Assembly (NCBI GenBank): GCA_937922675.1
Contig: CALAJN010000006.1
Location: forward strand, 62,001 to 126,000
DNA: 64,000 nucleotides
Source of the DNA: an uncultured Granulosicoccaceae bacterium
GTDB taxonomy: Bacteria; Pseudomonadota; Gammaproteobacteria; Granulosicoccales; Granulosicoccaceae
Reading direction: 5' to 3'
Shown here: positions 9,929 to 19,152 of the stretch, piece by piece
Layout: each line of letters opens with the position of its first letter
How positions within the stretch are numbered: position 1 is the stretch's first letter
Position numbers and translations under genes: made by a program
Notes under the pieces: generated by a model
What the model saw: only the letters and a program-made list of their open reading frames with translations
Told to the model about the DNA's origin: nothing
Databases searched by the model: none

Positions 9929-10396
9929 TTAGAGAGCAAACAAACACAAGAAGCCAGCGTTATAGAACCCATGTAGAAGAATGCAGGGCAGCACGTGTCT
10001 GTAGCGTTCATAGACATAGCCGAATACCAACGAGGGAAACAATACCAGTGCAGCCTGAGTCGCAGATTGGTTGATCAGGTGACTGGCTGCAAACACCACT
10101 GATGTGGCGAGATTGGCAAGGCTTACAGGACCAATGCGTTTTTGCATTGCAGCGCGTTCAAGCAGCATCGCTTGCATAAAGCCGCGGAAGACAATTTCCT
10201 CCAGAGCAGGGTAGAGCAGCACGCCGTACACCAAGGTGCTGACCGAGGGCCACCCGTCAGGTCGGTCTACACCGAGTGCCACCAGCAGTATCCAGGCAAT
10301 CGGTCCGGCGGCAACACAGAGCCACCACGCGCGATCGCTGAGCAATCTGGTCACTCGCCTGCGCCCGTTAGCGGGTTGGCAGGCGGTGGTGTTCAA
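9929..10396 (-). CDS. CPBP-family intramembrane glutamic protease, possibly MrtJ-type
   Basis: A short (155 aa), very hydrophobic protein with several membrane spans and the CPBP/CAAX-protease motif LLYPALEEIVFRGFMQ (paired glutamates followed by FRG). A conserved His follows in FAASHLIN, and another in LLHGFYNAG. These are the active-site signatures of the Rce1/CPBP intramembrane glutamic peptidases. The small size and the FPSLVFGYVYERYR segment recall, from memory, the proteases paired with JDVT-CTERM sorting signals, but no protein with such a tail is seen here. The start is a TTG overlapping the stop of the OmpA-like gene by four bases (TTGA), so translation is probably coupled. Confidence 0.75.
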   Translation of the reverse strand: MNTTACQPANGRRRVTRLLSDRAWWLCVAAGPIAWILLVALGVDRPDGWPSVSTLVYGVLLYPALEEIVFRGFMQAMLLERAAMQKRIGPVSLANLATSVVFAASHLINQSATQAALVLFPSLVFGYVYERYRHVLPCILLHGFYNAGFLCLFAL

Positions 10397-11706
10397 AACC
10401 GTTTCTCGATGATCTCGATACGGTTGTTATCGGCACGGCCGGTTGGCGTATCGTTGCTGTAGAGCGGACGAGCGCCTCCAAAGGAGCGCAAGGTCAATCG
10501 GTTTGCGCTGACGCCACGCCCAACCAAATAGGTGCCAACGGTTTTCAGGCGAGCACGGGTGATAATCGCCTGCTCACGTGCGCTGCCGGTATCGTCGCTG
10601 TGTGCGTGCATCTCTATTCGTGCCCCCGGGTATTGCGTGAGTACATCGGCAAGAAAATCGAGCTGTTTCGTTGCGCCGGATACCAGGTCGGCTGTTCCAT
10701 TGGTAAAGCGCACACCGGTCAGTACGCCGTCGAGCAGCGCGCATCCATTGTCCTGCACGGGAAACCCGCGTGTAGATCCCGGACACGCATCGCGTGTGTC
10801 GGTGATGCCGTCGTCATCACGGTCGTTCGCTACGGATGCCCTTGTGGTTGGCGCAGCCAATTGCTCGGCAGGGCGTGTGTCGTTTGTGCTGGTCTTGTTC
10901 TCCGTGATCTGGTCGGCCACCTGATCGTCAGCATTCACAGCCGGACTGTTGGGCACGGTTTCCGAGATCGACTCGGTTGGCGTTGCGGGCGGGGCGGGCG
11001 GCTCGGTAGGCGGCTCAGCTGGCGTCTCGGAAGTGAGTGCGGCAGGCGGCTCGCTAGGGGCTGGCCGTGGCGTCTGTGCTGGCACTGAGGATTCGTCTTG
11101 CCGCCCGAAGCGGCCGACCAATGAAAGCGAGCCTGCCACCGCATCCTCATCGAGATAAAGACCCTCAGCGCGGACTGCAAGCTTGTGGCTAACGTAAAAC
11201 TCGATACCCGCACCAAGGCCAAACCACAGTGGCTCATCATCTTCGAGATCAAGATCGCTGTCGCGGTCCATGAAACCGAGTCCAAAGCGTGCGTACAGTG
11301 CCATACCCTTTTCGCCGCGTCCTGCATGGTTGCGCGAGTCAAGTACGCGGTAGAGGACGGAGCCATCAACGCCGGTATAGCTGGCTGAGTTGTTGCCGGG
11401 CTCGGTGGTGCTTGGCTCGTAGTTGACCTCCACCAGCCCGTGGAGTTGCAGCTGCACGCTGAGCCGCTTGTTGACGTCGTGGCCAAGAAATACGGTTGGA
11501 CCAAAGACCAGATCCTCTTCGGCATCGACGCCGGATTCGGTGTTAGGGCTCAGCTGGTTTGATGCGCCACCGATGCCAACGTACCAGTCGTCAGCATGAG
11601 CCTGTGACGGGGCGCTGACGGCTCCCGTCGCAAGCAGCAGGCAGGAGAGCAGGAGCTGGAGATTTGCCCTAGGCCGCAGGGCGGCAGTGCGTACGTTGTG
11701 GGTCAT
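10393..11706 (-). CDS. OmpA-family outer membrane protein with peptidoglycan-binding domain
   Basis: An exported 437-residue protein. The signal peptide spans about 1-39, with hydrophobic core LLLSCLLLATGAVSA and cleavage near AHA-DD. Residues 40-200 form a beta-barrel-like region, alternating and ending in aromatic-rich strands such as VGRFG. A long Pro/Ala/Glu-Thr linker follows (about 205-295). Then comes a calcium-binding thrombospondin type 3-like repeat, DRDDDGITDTRDACPGS, and a C-terminal OmpA domain (VRFTNGTADLV … NRIEIIEKRF) that binds peptidoglycan. The arrangement matches OmpA/OprF-like proteins that tie the outer membrane to the cell wall. It overlaps the downstream protease gene. 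Confidence 0.87.
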   Translation of the reverse strand: MTHNVRTAALRPRANLQLLLSCLLLATGAVSAPSQAHADDWYVGIGGASNQLSPNTESGVDAEEDLVFGPTVFLGHDVNKRLSVQLQLHGLVEVNYEPSTTEPGNNSASYTGVDGSVLYRVLDSRNHAGRGEKGMALYARFGLGFMDRDSDLDLEDDEPLWFGLGAGIEFYVSHKLAVRAEGLYLDEDAVAGSLSLVGRFGRQDESSVPAQTPRPAPSEPPAALTSETPAEPPTEPPAPPATPTESISETVPNSPAVNADDQVADQITENKTSTNDTRPAEQLAAPTTRASVANDRDDDGITDTRDACPGSTRGFPVQDNGCALLDGVLTGVRFTNGTADLVSGATKQLDFLADVLTQYPGARIEMHAHSDDTGSAREQAIITRARLKTVGTYLVGRGVSANRLTLRSFGGARPLYSNDTPTGRADNNRIEIIEKRF

Positions 11707-11850
11707 GGTCAGTCAGGTAGGTGAAGCGCCCGGACACGCGCCTCCAAAGAGCATAGTTGGCCGTGACCGGAAGGTCGATCTGCCTGCTGCACCTTGCCCG
11801 TCACTTACCGCCCGGCCAGCGCTTGTCGGTTGCACCGTATGCCAGCCTCG

Positions 11851-12954
<1,104 letters not shown>

Positions 12955-13098
12955 TCAAGGGCGCTCGTAGGAACCTCCTATGTCAGCGCTCCAGCCGGAA
13001 GCCAACGGGTATCGGAGTCACCCTGATGCTGCCCGTGATCGTAGCGGCGGCTCATCATCGAAGGAGCGTCAACACAGGACCCAAAGCGGAACACACCA

Positions 13099-13941
13099 GT
13101 GATCAATGCCTATACCGTGATCGGACAGCCGATTGCACACAGTTTGTCGCCAATGATCCACACGTTGTTTGGCGATCTGACACAGCGGCGCATCAGTTAC
13201 ACACGGACCGAGGGTACACCTGAGACCTTCGCCGAACAGGTTCTGCAGTGGCAAGCATCAGGGGGACGTGGTTGTAATATTACGGCGCCGTTCAAGGAAC
13301 AGGCAGTCGGCGTGTGTACTCACTTGGCGCTCAGTGCCGAACGAGCAGAATCAGTTAACACAATCCACATGCATGCTGATGGCAGGCTTGTGGGCCATAG
13401 CACTGATGGCGCGGGCATGCTTCAGGACATCGAACACAACATTCGCTTTCGCGTTGCGGGTCGTCGTGTGCTCATGCTTGGGGCCGGAGGCGCGGCACGC
13501 GGCGTGTTGGGTCCTTTACTGGACGCACAACCGGCTGCCATCCACATAGCCAACCGTACCGTAGCGCGAGCCGAGGGGATCATTGAGGCGTTTAAAGATG
13601 ACCCGGCAGCGACCTTGCCCATCAGCGCCTCATCCTACGAGGCGCTGGCTGAAGAGCAAGCGTTTGATCTGATTGTCAATGCCACCAGCTTGAGTCTTGC
13701 GGGTAGTTTGCCGACTCTGCCAGAAGGTCTGTTTGCCAGCGAGGCTCTGGCCTACGACATGATGTACAGTCGTCATGACACAGTGTTCATGGGCTGGGCA
13801 CGTGAGCAGGGTGCGGTTGTCTCCGACGGATTCGGTATGCTGGTAGAGCAGGCAGCAGAGGCCTTTCTGGTGTGGGAAGGCGTGCGACCCAAAACACGTA
13901 TGGCGTGGCCGCGACTGTTCGAACTGCTTAACAGCAAATAA
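13099..13941 (+). CDS. aroE: shikimate dehydrogenase (NADP+)
   Basis: AroE reduces 3-dehydroshikimate to shikimate in aromatic amino acid synthesis. The N-terminal substrate-binding motif is VIGQPIAHSLSPMIH. NITAPFKEQAV holds the catalytic lysine, and STDGAGML follows with the conserved aspartate. The NADP-binding loop is MLGAGGAARGVLGPLL, and the C-terminal part has GFGMLVEQAAEAF. The 280-residue length is typical. The start is GTG at 13099 with MINAYTVIG. It is divergent from hemB, with about 230 bases between that hold no recognisable gene. Confidence 0.96.
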   Translation: MINAYTVIGQPIAHSLSPMIHTLFGDLTQRRISYTRTEGTPETFAEQVLQWQASGGRGCNITAPFKEQAVGVCTHLALSAERAESVNTIHMHADGRLVGHSTDGAGMLQDIEHNIRFRVAGRRVLMLGAGGAARGVLGPLLDAQPAAIHIANRTVARAEGIIEAFKDDPAATLPISASSYEALAEEQAFDLIVNATSLSLAGSLPTLPEGLFASEALAYDMMYSRHDTVFMGWAREQGAVVSDGFGMLVEQAAEAFLVWEGVRPKTRMAWPRLFELLNSK

Positions 13942-13960
13942 TCTGACAGCAGGTAAGGCT

Positions 13961-14482
13961 ATGGCAGTTGAAACCGGCAGACCTTGCGCTTGTGTACAGA
14001 ACGCGGGAGCGCGCGGTCTTGGTCAACATCGCGGTGCGCGGCGTCGTACTCTCGGAGCGCTTGCAACGGGCGCTCTACTGTTCGTGTCGGGCGCTGTGGT
14101 ATCTGCAGATGATCAGGGGCAACCTCGGTTGCCGACAATCGTGTTGAGTGTGGGTGAGCATGAGCTGATAGTTGAGGTTGCCAGCACGTCGCAGCAGCGC
14201 TACGACGGGCTAAGTTTTCGAACTCAGCTGGGTGATGATGAAGGTATGTTGTTTGTCTACCGGCAACCGCGCATGCTGACGTTCACCATGCGCAACACGC
14301 TGCTGCCATTATCTATTGCCTACATAGACGCAGACCTTGTGATCAACGAAATCCTCGACATGGACGTGGGCCCGGGGCAGTTGTTTCCCTCACAAGGACT
14401 GGTCCAGTACGCTCTGGAAGTCAGGAAAGGCTGGTTCGAGGAGCGCGGAATTACTGCGGGAACAAAAGTCAGCTTGCGCTAG
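13961..14482 (+). CDS. exported DUF192 protein
   Basis: A 173-residue protein with a C-terminal DUF192 domain (about 65-170). Visible family features are QQRYDGLSFRTQLGDDEGMLFVY, the conserved FTMRNTLLPLSIAYID and ALEVRKGWFEERGI. The N-terminus carries ARRRTLGALATGALLFVSGAVVSA, a positively charged, Tat-like signal (RRxT) followed by a hydrophobic core and an Ala-x-Ala-like cleavage site, so a periplasmic location is likely. The biochemical role of DUF192 is not known to me. It starts 19 bases after aroE and could be co-transcribed. Confidence 0.82.
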   Translation: MAVETGRPCACVQNAGARGLGQHRGARRRTLGALATGALLFVSGAVVSADDQGQPRLPTIVLSVGEHELIVEVASTSQQRYDGLSFRTQLGDDEGMLFVYRQPRMLTFTMRNTLLPLSIAYIDADLVINEILDMDVGPGQLFPSQGLVQYALEVRKGWFEERGITAGTKVSLR

Positions 14483-14542
14483 CACTGACGCCGCTGCGCG
14501 CACCATTGCCCGCGTGGTCTTGTACCTATGAGTCAATAAGCA

Positions 14543-15586
14543 ATGCAATACAGGGATCTTGGACGTAGCGGTATATCTGTCAGCAGCCTGTGTCTTGGCA
14601 GTATGACCTGGGGTACACAAAACAGCTATGAGGAAGGGGCTGAGCAGATTGTTCAAGCACTGGATGCGGGTGTCAATTTCATTGATACCGCAGAGATGTA
14701 CCCAACGACGCCTCTGACAGCGACAACCTTTGGCGACACCGAGCGTATTATTGGCCGTTGGCTCAAGAACAGTGGCAGGCGAGCCGAGCTTGTCATTGCC
14801 AGCAAGGTTCTCGGTAATGGCCGTGTGGATCTTGATGGTGGTGGAGATATCACTTCAGCCAAGTTTGCAAAATCGCTTGATGCAAGCCTTGCGCGGTTGG
14901 GAGTGGACTGTATTGATCTTTACCAGCTGCACTGGCCTGATCGCGGTAGCTATCACTTTCGCCAACATTGGAATTACGACCCCTCAGGTCAATCGAGCGA
15001 GCACGTGGATGCCAGCATCCTGGAAGTTCTCGAAGCCGCTTCCCATGCCATCGAGGCAGGCAAGATCCGTGCGTTGGGCCTGTCCAATGAAACCGCATGG
15101 GGTACCCAGCGCTTTGCCCAACTGGCCGAGACAAATGGACTGCCTCGCGTGGTCAGCGTTCAGAATGAATACAGTCTTTTGTGTCGCTACTTTGATCTTG
15201 ATCTGGCCGAAGTGTCTCATCACGAAGATATCGGACTGCTGGCCTTCTCACCGCTTGCAGCCGGCATGCTCACCGGCAAATATGATGACGGGAACGTGCC
15301 TGCAGGTTCCAGGAAGTCACTTGACGACACGCTCGGTGGTCGCTGGGACCGGCACAGTGCAGCGGCTGCAAAACGCTACAACGACCTGGCTCGGGATCAT
15401 GGGCTTGAGCCCGCAGCCATGGCAGTCGCCTTCTGTCAGCAGCGCGCCTTCATGACATCCGTGATCATCGGGGCAACTACGCCAGCACAGCTGGCGCTCA
15501 GCCTTTCAGCCGCGGATCTGGTTCTGGGTAACGACATTCTTGATGACATACACAAGATCCGGCGTGAACATCCGATGCCCATGTAG
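14543..15586 (+). CDS. aldo/keto reductase, Tas-like
   Basis: A 347-residue NADPH-dependent oxidoreductase of the aldo-keto reductase superfamily (TIM barrel). The opening MQYRDLGRSGISVSSLCLGSM and NFIDTAEMYPTTP (Asp and Tyr of the tetrad) are followed by the lysine in LVIASKVLGNG and the histidine in LYQLHWPDRGSYHF, completing the Asp-Tyr-Lys-His catalytic set. The Tas subfamily insertion TPLTATTFGDTERIIGRWL is present, so it resembles E. coli Tas (346 aa). The physiological substrate is unknown. It converges on a nitroreductase gene with about 20 bases between them. Confidence 0.88.
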   Translation: MQYRDLGRSGISVSSLCLGSMTWGTQNSYEEGAEQIVQALDAGVNFIDTAEMYPTTPLTATTFGDTERIIGRWLKNSGRRAELVIASKVLGNGRVDLDGGGDITSAKFAKSLDASLARLGVDCIDLYQLHWPDRGSYHFRQHWNYDPSGQSSEHVDASILEVLEAASHAIEAGKIRALGLSNETAWGTQRFAQLAETNGLPRVVSVQNEYSLLCRYFDLDLAEVSHHEDIGLLAFSPLAAGMLTGKYDDGNVPAGSRKSLDDTLGGRWDRHSAAAAKRYNDLARDHGLEPAAMAVAFCQQRAFMTSVIIGATTPAQLALSLSAADLVLGNDILDDIHKIRREHPMPM

Positions 15587-15606
15587 AGCTCCTCGGGACA
15601 CGCGCA

Positions 15607-16341
15607 TCAGATGTCGACGTAGCGAGTCCAATCGGTGTAGTCGCCGCGTTTGTCAAACAGGCCACCACCGATGCTCTTGTCAACCGGGTGGTCACGCGGG
15701 GTTAGCATGATCGCGCCAAGCAGACGTTCGATTCTTGCCATGCCGAGATGATCAAAGGTGTCAGGTTCACGCAGTGAACCTCCGCTTGACCAATAGCTGT
15801 CCCAGCCCTCGGCTTGTGCCATTAACATCAGATTCTGTACAGCCGCACCTGCTGCAGCTACGATCTCGATGTTGGCAAGAGAAAATTCTGTGCCGCCGGT
15901 AGTGCTCCGTGTATCGTCCGCCGCTGGGTCCGCCGCCGGCAACCAGGTCACTAGAACGGCTGCTCCCGCTGCGCTCAACAGCGCAGGTATCTTGGAAGCC
16001 CAGGCGCGGGGCCATGGCTCGATACCTGATGCTGCTTGTTGCTCAAGCCAGTCAACCAAACGTGTACAGGCGCCTCGTTCCACGACGTGAAATCGCCACG
16101 GAACCGGTGATGACAGCGTAGCGCTGCAATGGATCTTTGCAGCCGGTTTGTGAAAAGGGGCCTGCCCGGCGATGCGCAACATACGCTTGAGAGTGGCACT
16201 TTCCGCCTCAGACAACGAGGCCGCCTGTATATGCCGTTGCTCAGGTGCTACAAATCGCTTGGTGGTACGCCGCTCGCCAATGACGCTGGCGACGGTGTCT
16301 GCCACCTGTTGTGATGGCGTGTCCGATTCAAGTGTGCTCAT
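15607..16341 (-). CDS. nitroreductase-family FMN oxidoreductase
   Basis: A 244-residue protein with nitroreductase-fold features: the flavin-contacting N-terminal IGERRTTKRF, the central LANIEIVAAAGAAVQNLMLMAQAEG helix and the GWDSYWSSGGSLREP segment, then LGAIMLTPRD near the end. Such enzymes reduce nitro groups, quinones or activated double bonds with NAD(P)H; this substrate cannot be told. The frame stays open to 16533, but the upstream part has no family character. ATG at 16341 (MSTLESD) or 16377 (MTSALQL) is more likely. It is divergent from the dimethylglycine dehydrogenase-like gene with about 120 bases between. Confidence 0.75.
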   Translation of the reverse strand: MSTLESDTPSQQVADTVASVIGERRTTKRFVAPEQRHIQAASLSEAESATLKRMLRIAGQAPFHKPAAKIHCSATLSSPVPWRFHVVERGACTRLVDWLEQQAASGIEPWPRAWASKIPALLSAAGAAVLVTWLPAADPAADDTRSTTGGTEFSLANIEIVAAAGAAVQNLMLMAQAEGWDSYWSSGGSLREPDTFDHLGMARIERLLGAIMLTPRDHPVDKSIGGGLFDKRGDYTDWTRYVDI

Positions 16342-16459
16342 GTTGTCGAGTGTGCCTAGCTGCAGTGCACTTGTCATGGGTGCTGGTCTGATATTGTGCC
16401 GGCTGTCGACGCTCCAACGGTACCCGACGGGCGCTTCATCTTTGATTCGAGGACAGACC

Positions 16460-18937
16460 ATGACCATAGCCGATTCAACCACTGCAGAATCCACAAGGGC
16501 GGACTTGCCGGCCCGTGCTCGAGTGGTTGTCATCGGGGGCGGGGCCGTAGGGGCGAGTGTTCTCTACCACCTGACATCAAGAGGGGAGACCGATGTAGTC
16601 CTGCTCGATATGAATGAGTTGACCTCCGGGTCGACATGGCATGCGGCGGGCAATATCCCTACCTATTCCAGCGATCGTGCGATGCTGCGTGTTCAGCACT
16701 ACTCGACCGAGTTGTACACAAAACTCTCGGCCGATGATGCCTACCCCTTTGCCTACAACAAGACAGGTTCCATTCGCTTGGCGCGTACCGAGGAGCGCTG
16801 GCGCGAGTTCAAGCGAGTGACAGCCATGGCCAATGCACTTGACTATGGCTACGAGTTGATGAGCGCCGAACAAGCGCGTGATCGGTTTTATCCGCAACTG
16901 AACACTGACGATATCGTGGGCGTGTTGTGGGATCCGAATGATGGTGACGTTGATCCCAGTCAGATGACACAGGCTATGGCGAGTGCTGCAAGGCGCCATG
17001 GTGCGAAAGTGCTGCGGTTTTGCCCCGTTACAGCTATCGGCAAGACAAGTGATGGATGGCGAGTGACTTGCGCTCGTGGGAATATAGATGCAGAGGTTGT
17101 AGTTAATGCTGCCGGATACCGTGGCGCCGAAGTTGCCGACATGATTGGCGAGTTTCTACCGATGGTGGCGCTGGAACATCAATACCTGGTGACTGAGTCC
17201 GTGCCGGAATTGCAAGCTCTCGATGCCAAGATCCCGCTACTGCGGGATCCTGATGCCTCCTACTATCTACGGCAAGAAAAACACGGTCTCATTCTCGGGC
17301 CCTATGAGAAGGGCGCAACTCCCCGTTGGACCGATGGTGTATTGCCGGAAGATTTTGCCTATCAACTCTGGCCCGATGATCTCGATCGTCTCGAGTGGTA
17401 CATCGAGGAAGCTTGCAATCGCATGCCTCTGTTGGGCACTGTTGGGGTGCAGCGCGTAATCAACGGACCGATACCCTACGCACCCGATGGATTTCCCTAT
17501 GTCGGGCCAGCGGCCGGGCAGAGCAACTTCTATCACGCATGCGCATTCACCTTTGGCATCTGTCAGGCCGGCGGCTCTGGTCGTGTCATCGCTGAATGGA
17601 TACTCGATGGCAAGCCGTCCTTTGATACCTGGTCCCTCGATCCGCGTCGCTACGATGCCTATGCAGATCAGGCTTATGTGGTTGAACGAGCGACAGAGAC
17701 CTACGCCGATGAGTACGCCATTGCCTTCCCGGAAGAAGAAAAGCCCGCTGGACGGCCGCGTTTGACGACCCCGGTAACAGAGCGGATGCGTGCTCGAGGC
17801 GCCGTCCTCGGCGCACGTGGGGGGTGGGAGCGCGCCGTGTATTTTCGCCAGTCAGAGGATCAGACCAGCTCCGATGAGGGCACGTCCGTGACCTACGCTC
17901 GCAATACCTGGTTTGACAATGTGGCTGCTGAATGCCATGCGGTGCGTGATGCGGTCGGTCTGATCGAGATCTCGGGCTTTGCCCGCTGGCGAGTGACAGG
18001 CCCACAGGCAGCCCAGTGGCTTGATAGGCTCAGCGCGAGCAAATTGCCGTCGATTGGTCGCGTCGGTCTTGCTTACTTTTGTGCACCGCACGGTGGCATC
18101 GTGACTGAAACCAGCGTGACTCGACTGGCAGAGAACGACTTTTTATTGATTGGGGCAGCGGTTGCACGACGCCACGACAGAGATTGGTTGGATTCACATC
18201 TGCCATCCTCGGGTGTCACCATCGAGGATGTCACTGAAGCGACAACTGCCTTGGTGATTGCCGGGCCTAAAGCGCGTGATTTGCTTGCGCCGCTAACCGA
18301 TTCGGATGTCAGTAACCAGGCTTTTCCGTGGCTTACGATGCAACACATTGGCGTCGCTGGCGTTGATGTCATGGCGCTGCGCGTCAATTACGTTGGTGAG
18401 CTCGGGTGGGAGCTACACGTCGGCGTTGAACACGCAGGCAAGCTCTATGATGCGCTTGCTGATGCCGGTGTCCAGTACGGTCTTGCCGATGTAGGGCAAT
18501 ACGCAGTGGGGTCACTGCGATTGGAGAAAGGCTATCGCGCCTGGAAAACCGACTTCGATCTCGATGTGACACCACTTGATGGTGGGCTGGCTCGCTTTGT
18601 TGACCTCGGCAAGAGCGACTTTGTGGGAAAGGAGGCCTTGCTGGCGCAGCGTGAAGCAGGCGTCAAGACCGGGTTTGTGCAGTTGTTGCTCGATGATGCT
18701 GACCCTTGTGAGGCCATGTTTGGAGCGCCGGTCATGTCTGACGGTGCTGTGGTGGGCATGGTCACCTCAGGTGGCTTTGGTCATCGTTTACAGCGCAGTG
18801 TTGCGCTTGCTCTGGTGAACATCGAGCTCACTGCTACTGGCACCGCTCTGGGCATTGACGTATTTGGTGTGTTGCGCCAGGCCGAGGTAGTGGCTGAACC
18901 TGCCTGGGATCCCGACAACGAACGACTGCGCTCCTGA
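16460..18937 (+). CDS. FAD/folate-dependent dehydrogenase of the dimethylglycine/sarcosine dehydrogenase type
   Basis: An 825-residue two-part enzyme. Residues about 20-400 form a DAO-type FAD domain, with the dinucleotide motif VVVIGGGAVGASVLYHL and then SGSTWHAAGN. The His of that motif matches the covalent FAD attachment site of mitochondrial dimethylglycine dehydrogenase. A linker domain and a GcvT-like aminomethyltransferase domain follow (about 470-815), with LRVNYVGELGWELHV and RLEKGYRAWKTDFDLD. Family members oxidatively demethylate dimethylglycine or sarcosine and pass the one-carbon unit to tetrahydrofolate. ATG at 16460 has a GAGGACAG ribosome site; upstream in-frame codons lie in the opposite gene. 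Which methylated amine is used cannot be decided. Confidence 0.88.
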   Translation: MTIADSTTAESTRADLPARARVVVIGGGAVGASVLYHLTSRGETDVVLLDMNELTSGSTWHAAGNIPTYSSDRAMLRVQHYSTELYTKLSADDAYPFAYNKTGSIRLARTEERWREFKRVTAMANALDYGYELMSAEQARDRFYPQLNTDDIVGVLWDPNDGDVDPSQMTQAMASAARRHGAKVLRFCPVTAIGKTSDGWRVTCARGNIDAEVVVNAAGYRGAEVADMIGEFLPMVALEHQYLVTESVPELQALDAKIPLLRDPDASYYLRQEKHGLILGPYEKGATPRWTDGVLPEDFAYQLWPDDLDRLEWYIEEACNRMPLLGTVGVQRVINGPIPYAPDGFPYVGPAAGQSNFYHACAFTFGICQAGGSGRVIAEWILDGKPSFDTWSLDPRRYDAYADQAYVVERATETYADEYAIAFPEEEKPAGRPRLTTPVTERMRARGAVLGARGGWERAVYFRQSEDQTSSDEGTSVTYARNTWFDNVAAECHAVRDAVGLIEISGFARWRVTGPQAAQWLDRLSASKLPSIGRVGLAYFCAPHGGIVTETSVTRLAENDFLLIGAAVARRHDRDWLDSHLPSSGVTIEDVTEATTALVIAGPKARDLLAPLTDSDVSNQAFPWLTMQHIGVAGVDVMALRVNYVGELGWELHVGVEHAGKLYDALADAGVQYGLADVGQYAVGSLRLEKGYRAWKTDFDLDVTPLDGGLARFVDLGKSDFVGKEALLAQREAGVKTGFVQLLLDDADPCEAMFGAPVMSDGAVVGMVTSGGFGHRLQRSVALALVNIELTATGTALGIDVFGVLRQAEVVAEPAWDPDNERLRS

Positions 18938-18969
18938 GTGCTCGAAGAAAGCCTTGGCGTACTGGTTCT

Positions 18970-19004
18970 GGGCCTGTAGCGGGCCTGTTAGCGGACCTGT
19001 GAGC
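18970..19004. repeat. short imperfect tandem repeat, three copies
   Basis: Three consecutive units of 11-12 bases read GGGCCTGTAGC (18970-18980), GGGCCTGTTAGC (18981-18992) and GGACCTGTGAGC (18993-19004), and GGGCC begins a partial fourth. The array spans the last codons and stop of the DUF2256 gene and the short convergent gap before it. Its origin is probably local slippage. Confidence 0.6.
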
Positions 19005-19152
19005 GGGCCGCTCGTCTGCAGCGTTCTGAGCAGTACACGATGCTTTCCCACAAACCGCGGGCTGCCCACTTCTTGCGGTTCTCGAACGCCAGCCCGCACA
19101 CCGGGCAAATCTTGCTCTGGCGTACCGGTTTGTTGCGCCGTCGATCTGCCAT
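18988..19152 (-). CDS. DUF2256 zinc-ribbon protein, photolyase-associated
   Basis: A 54-residue basic protein with two cysteine pairs, ICPVC (Cys16, Cys19) and YCSERC (Cys41, Cys45), around FENRKKWAARGLWESIVY; this is the DUF2256 pattern. DUF2256 genes are often found next to cryptochrome/photolyase genes, but their role is unknown. The ATG at 19152 (MADRRRNKP) overlaps the stop of the upstream photolyase gene (TGATG), so the pair is translated together. A longer frame to 19233 exists but lies inside the photolyase gene. The basic composition and zinc ribbon are compatible with nucleic acid binding, which is inference. Confidence 0.8.
   Translation of the reverse strand: MADRRRNKPVRQSKICPVCGLAFENRKKWAARGLWESIVYCSERCRRAARSQVR

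Noticed and set aside
16172-16459. A 96-residue N-terminal extension of the dimethylglycine dehydrogenase-type protein
   Set aside because: It would run through the 5' end of the divergent nitroreductase gene and has no FAD-domain character. The ATG at 16460 has a ribosome site just upstream.
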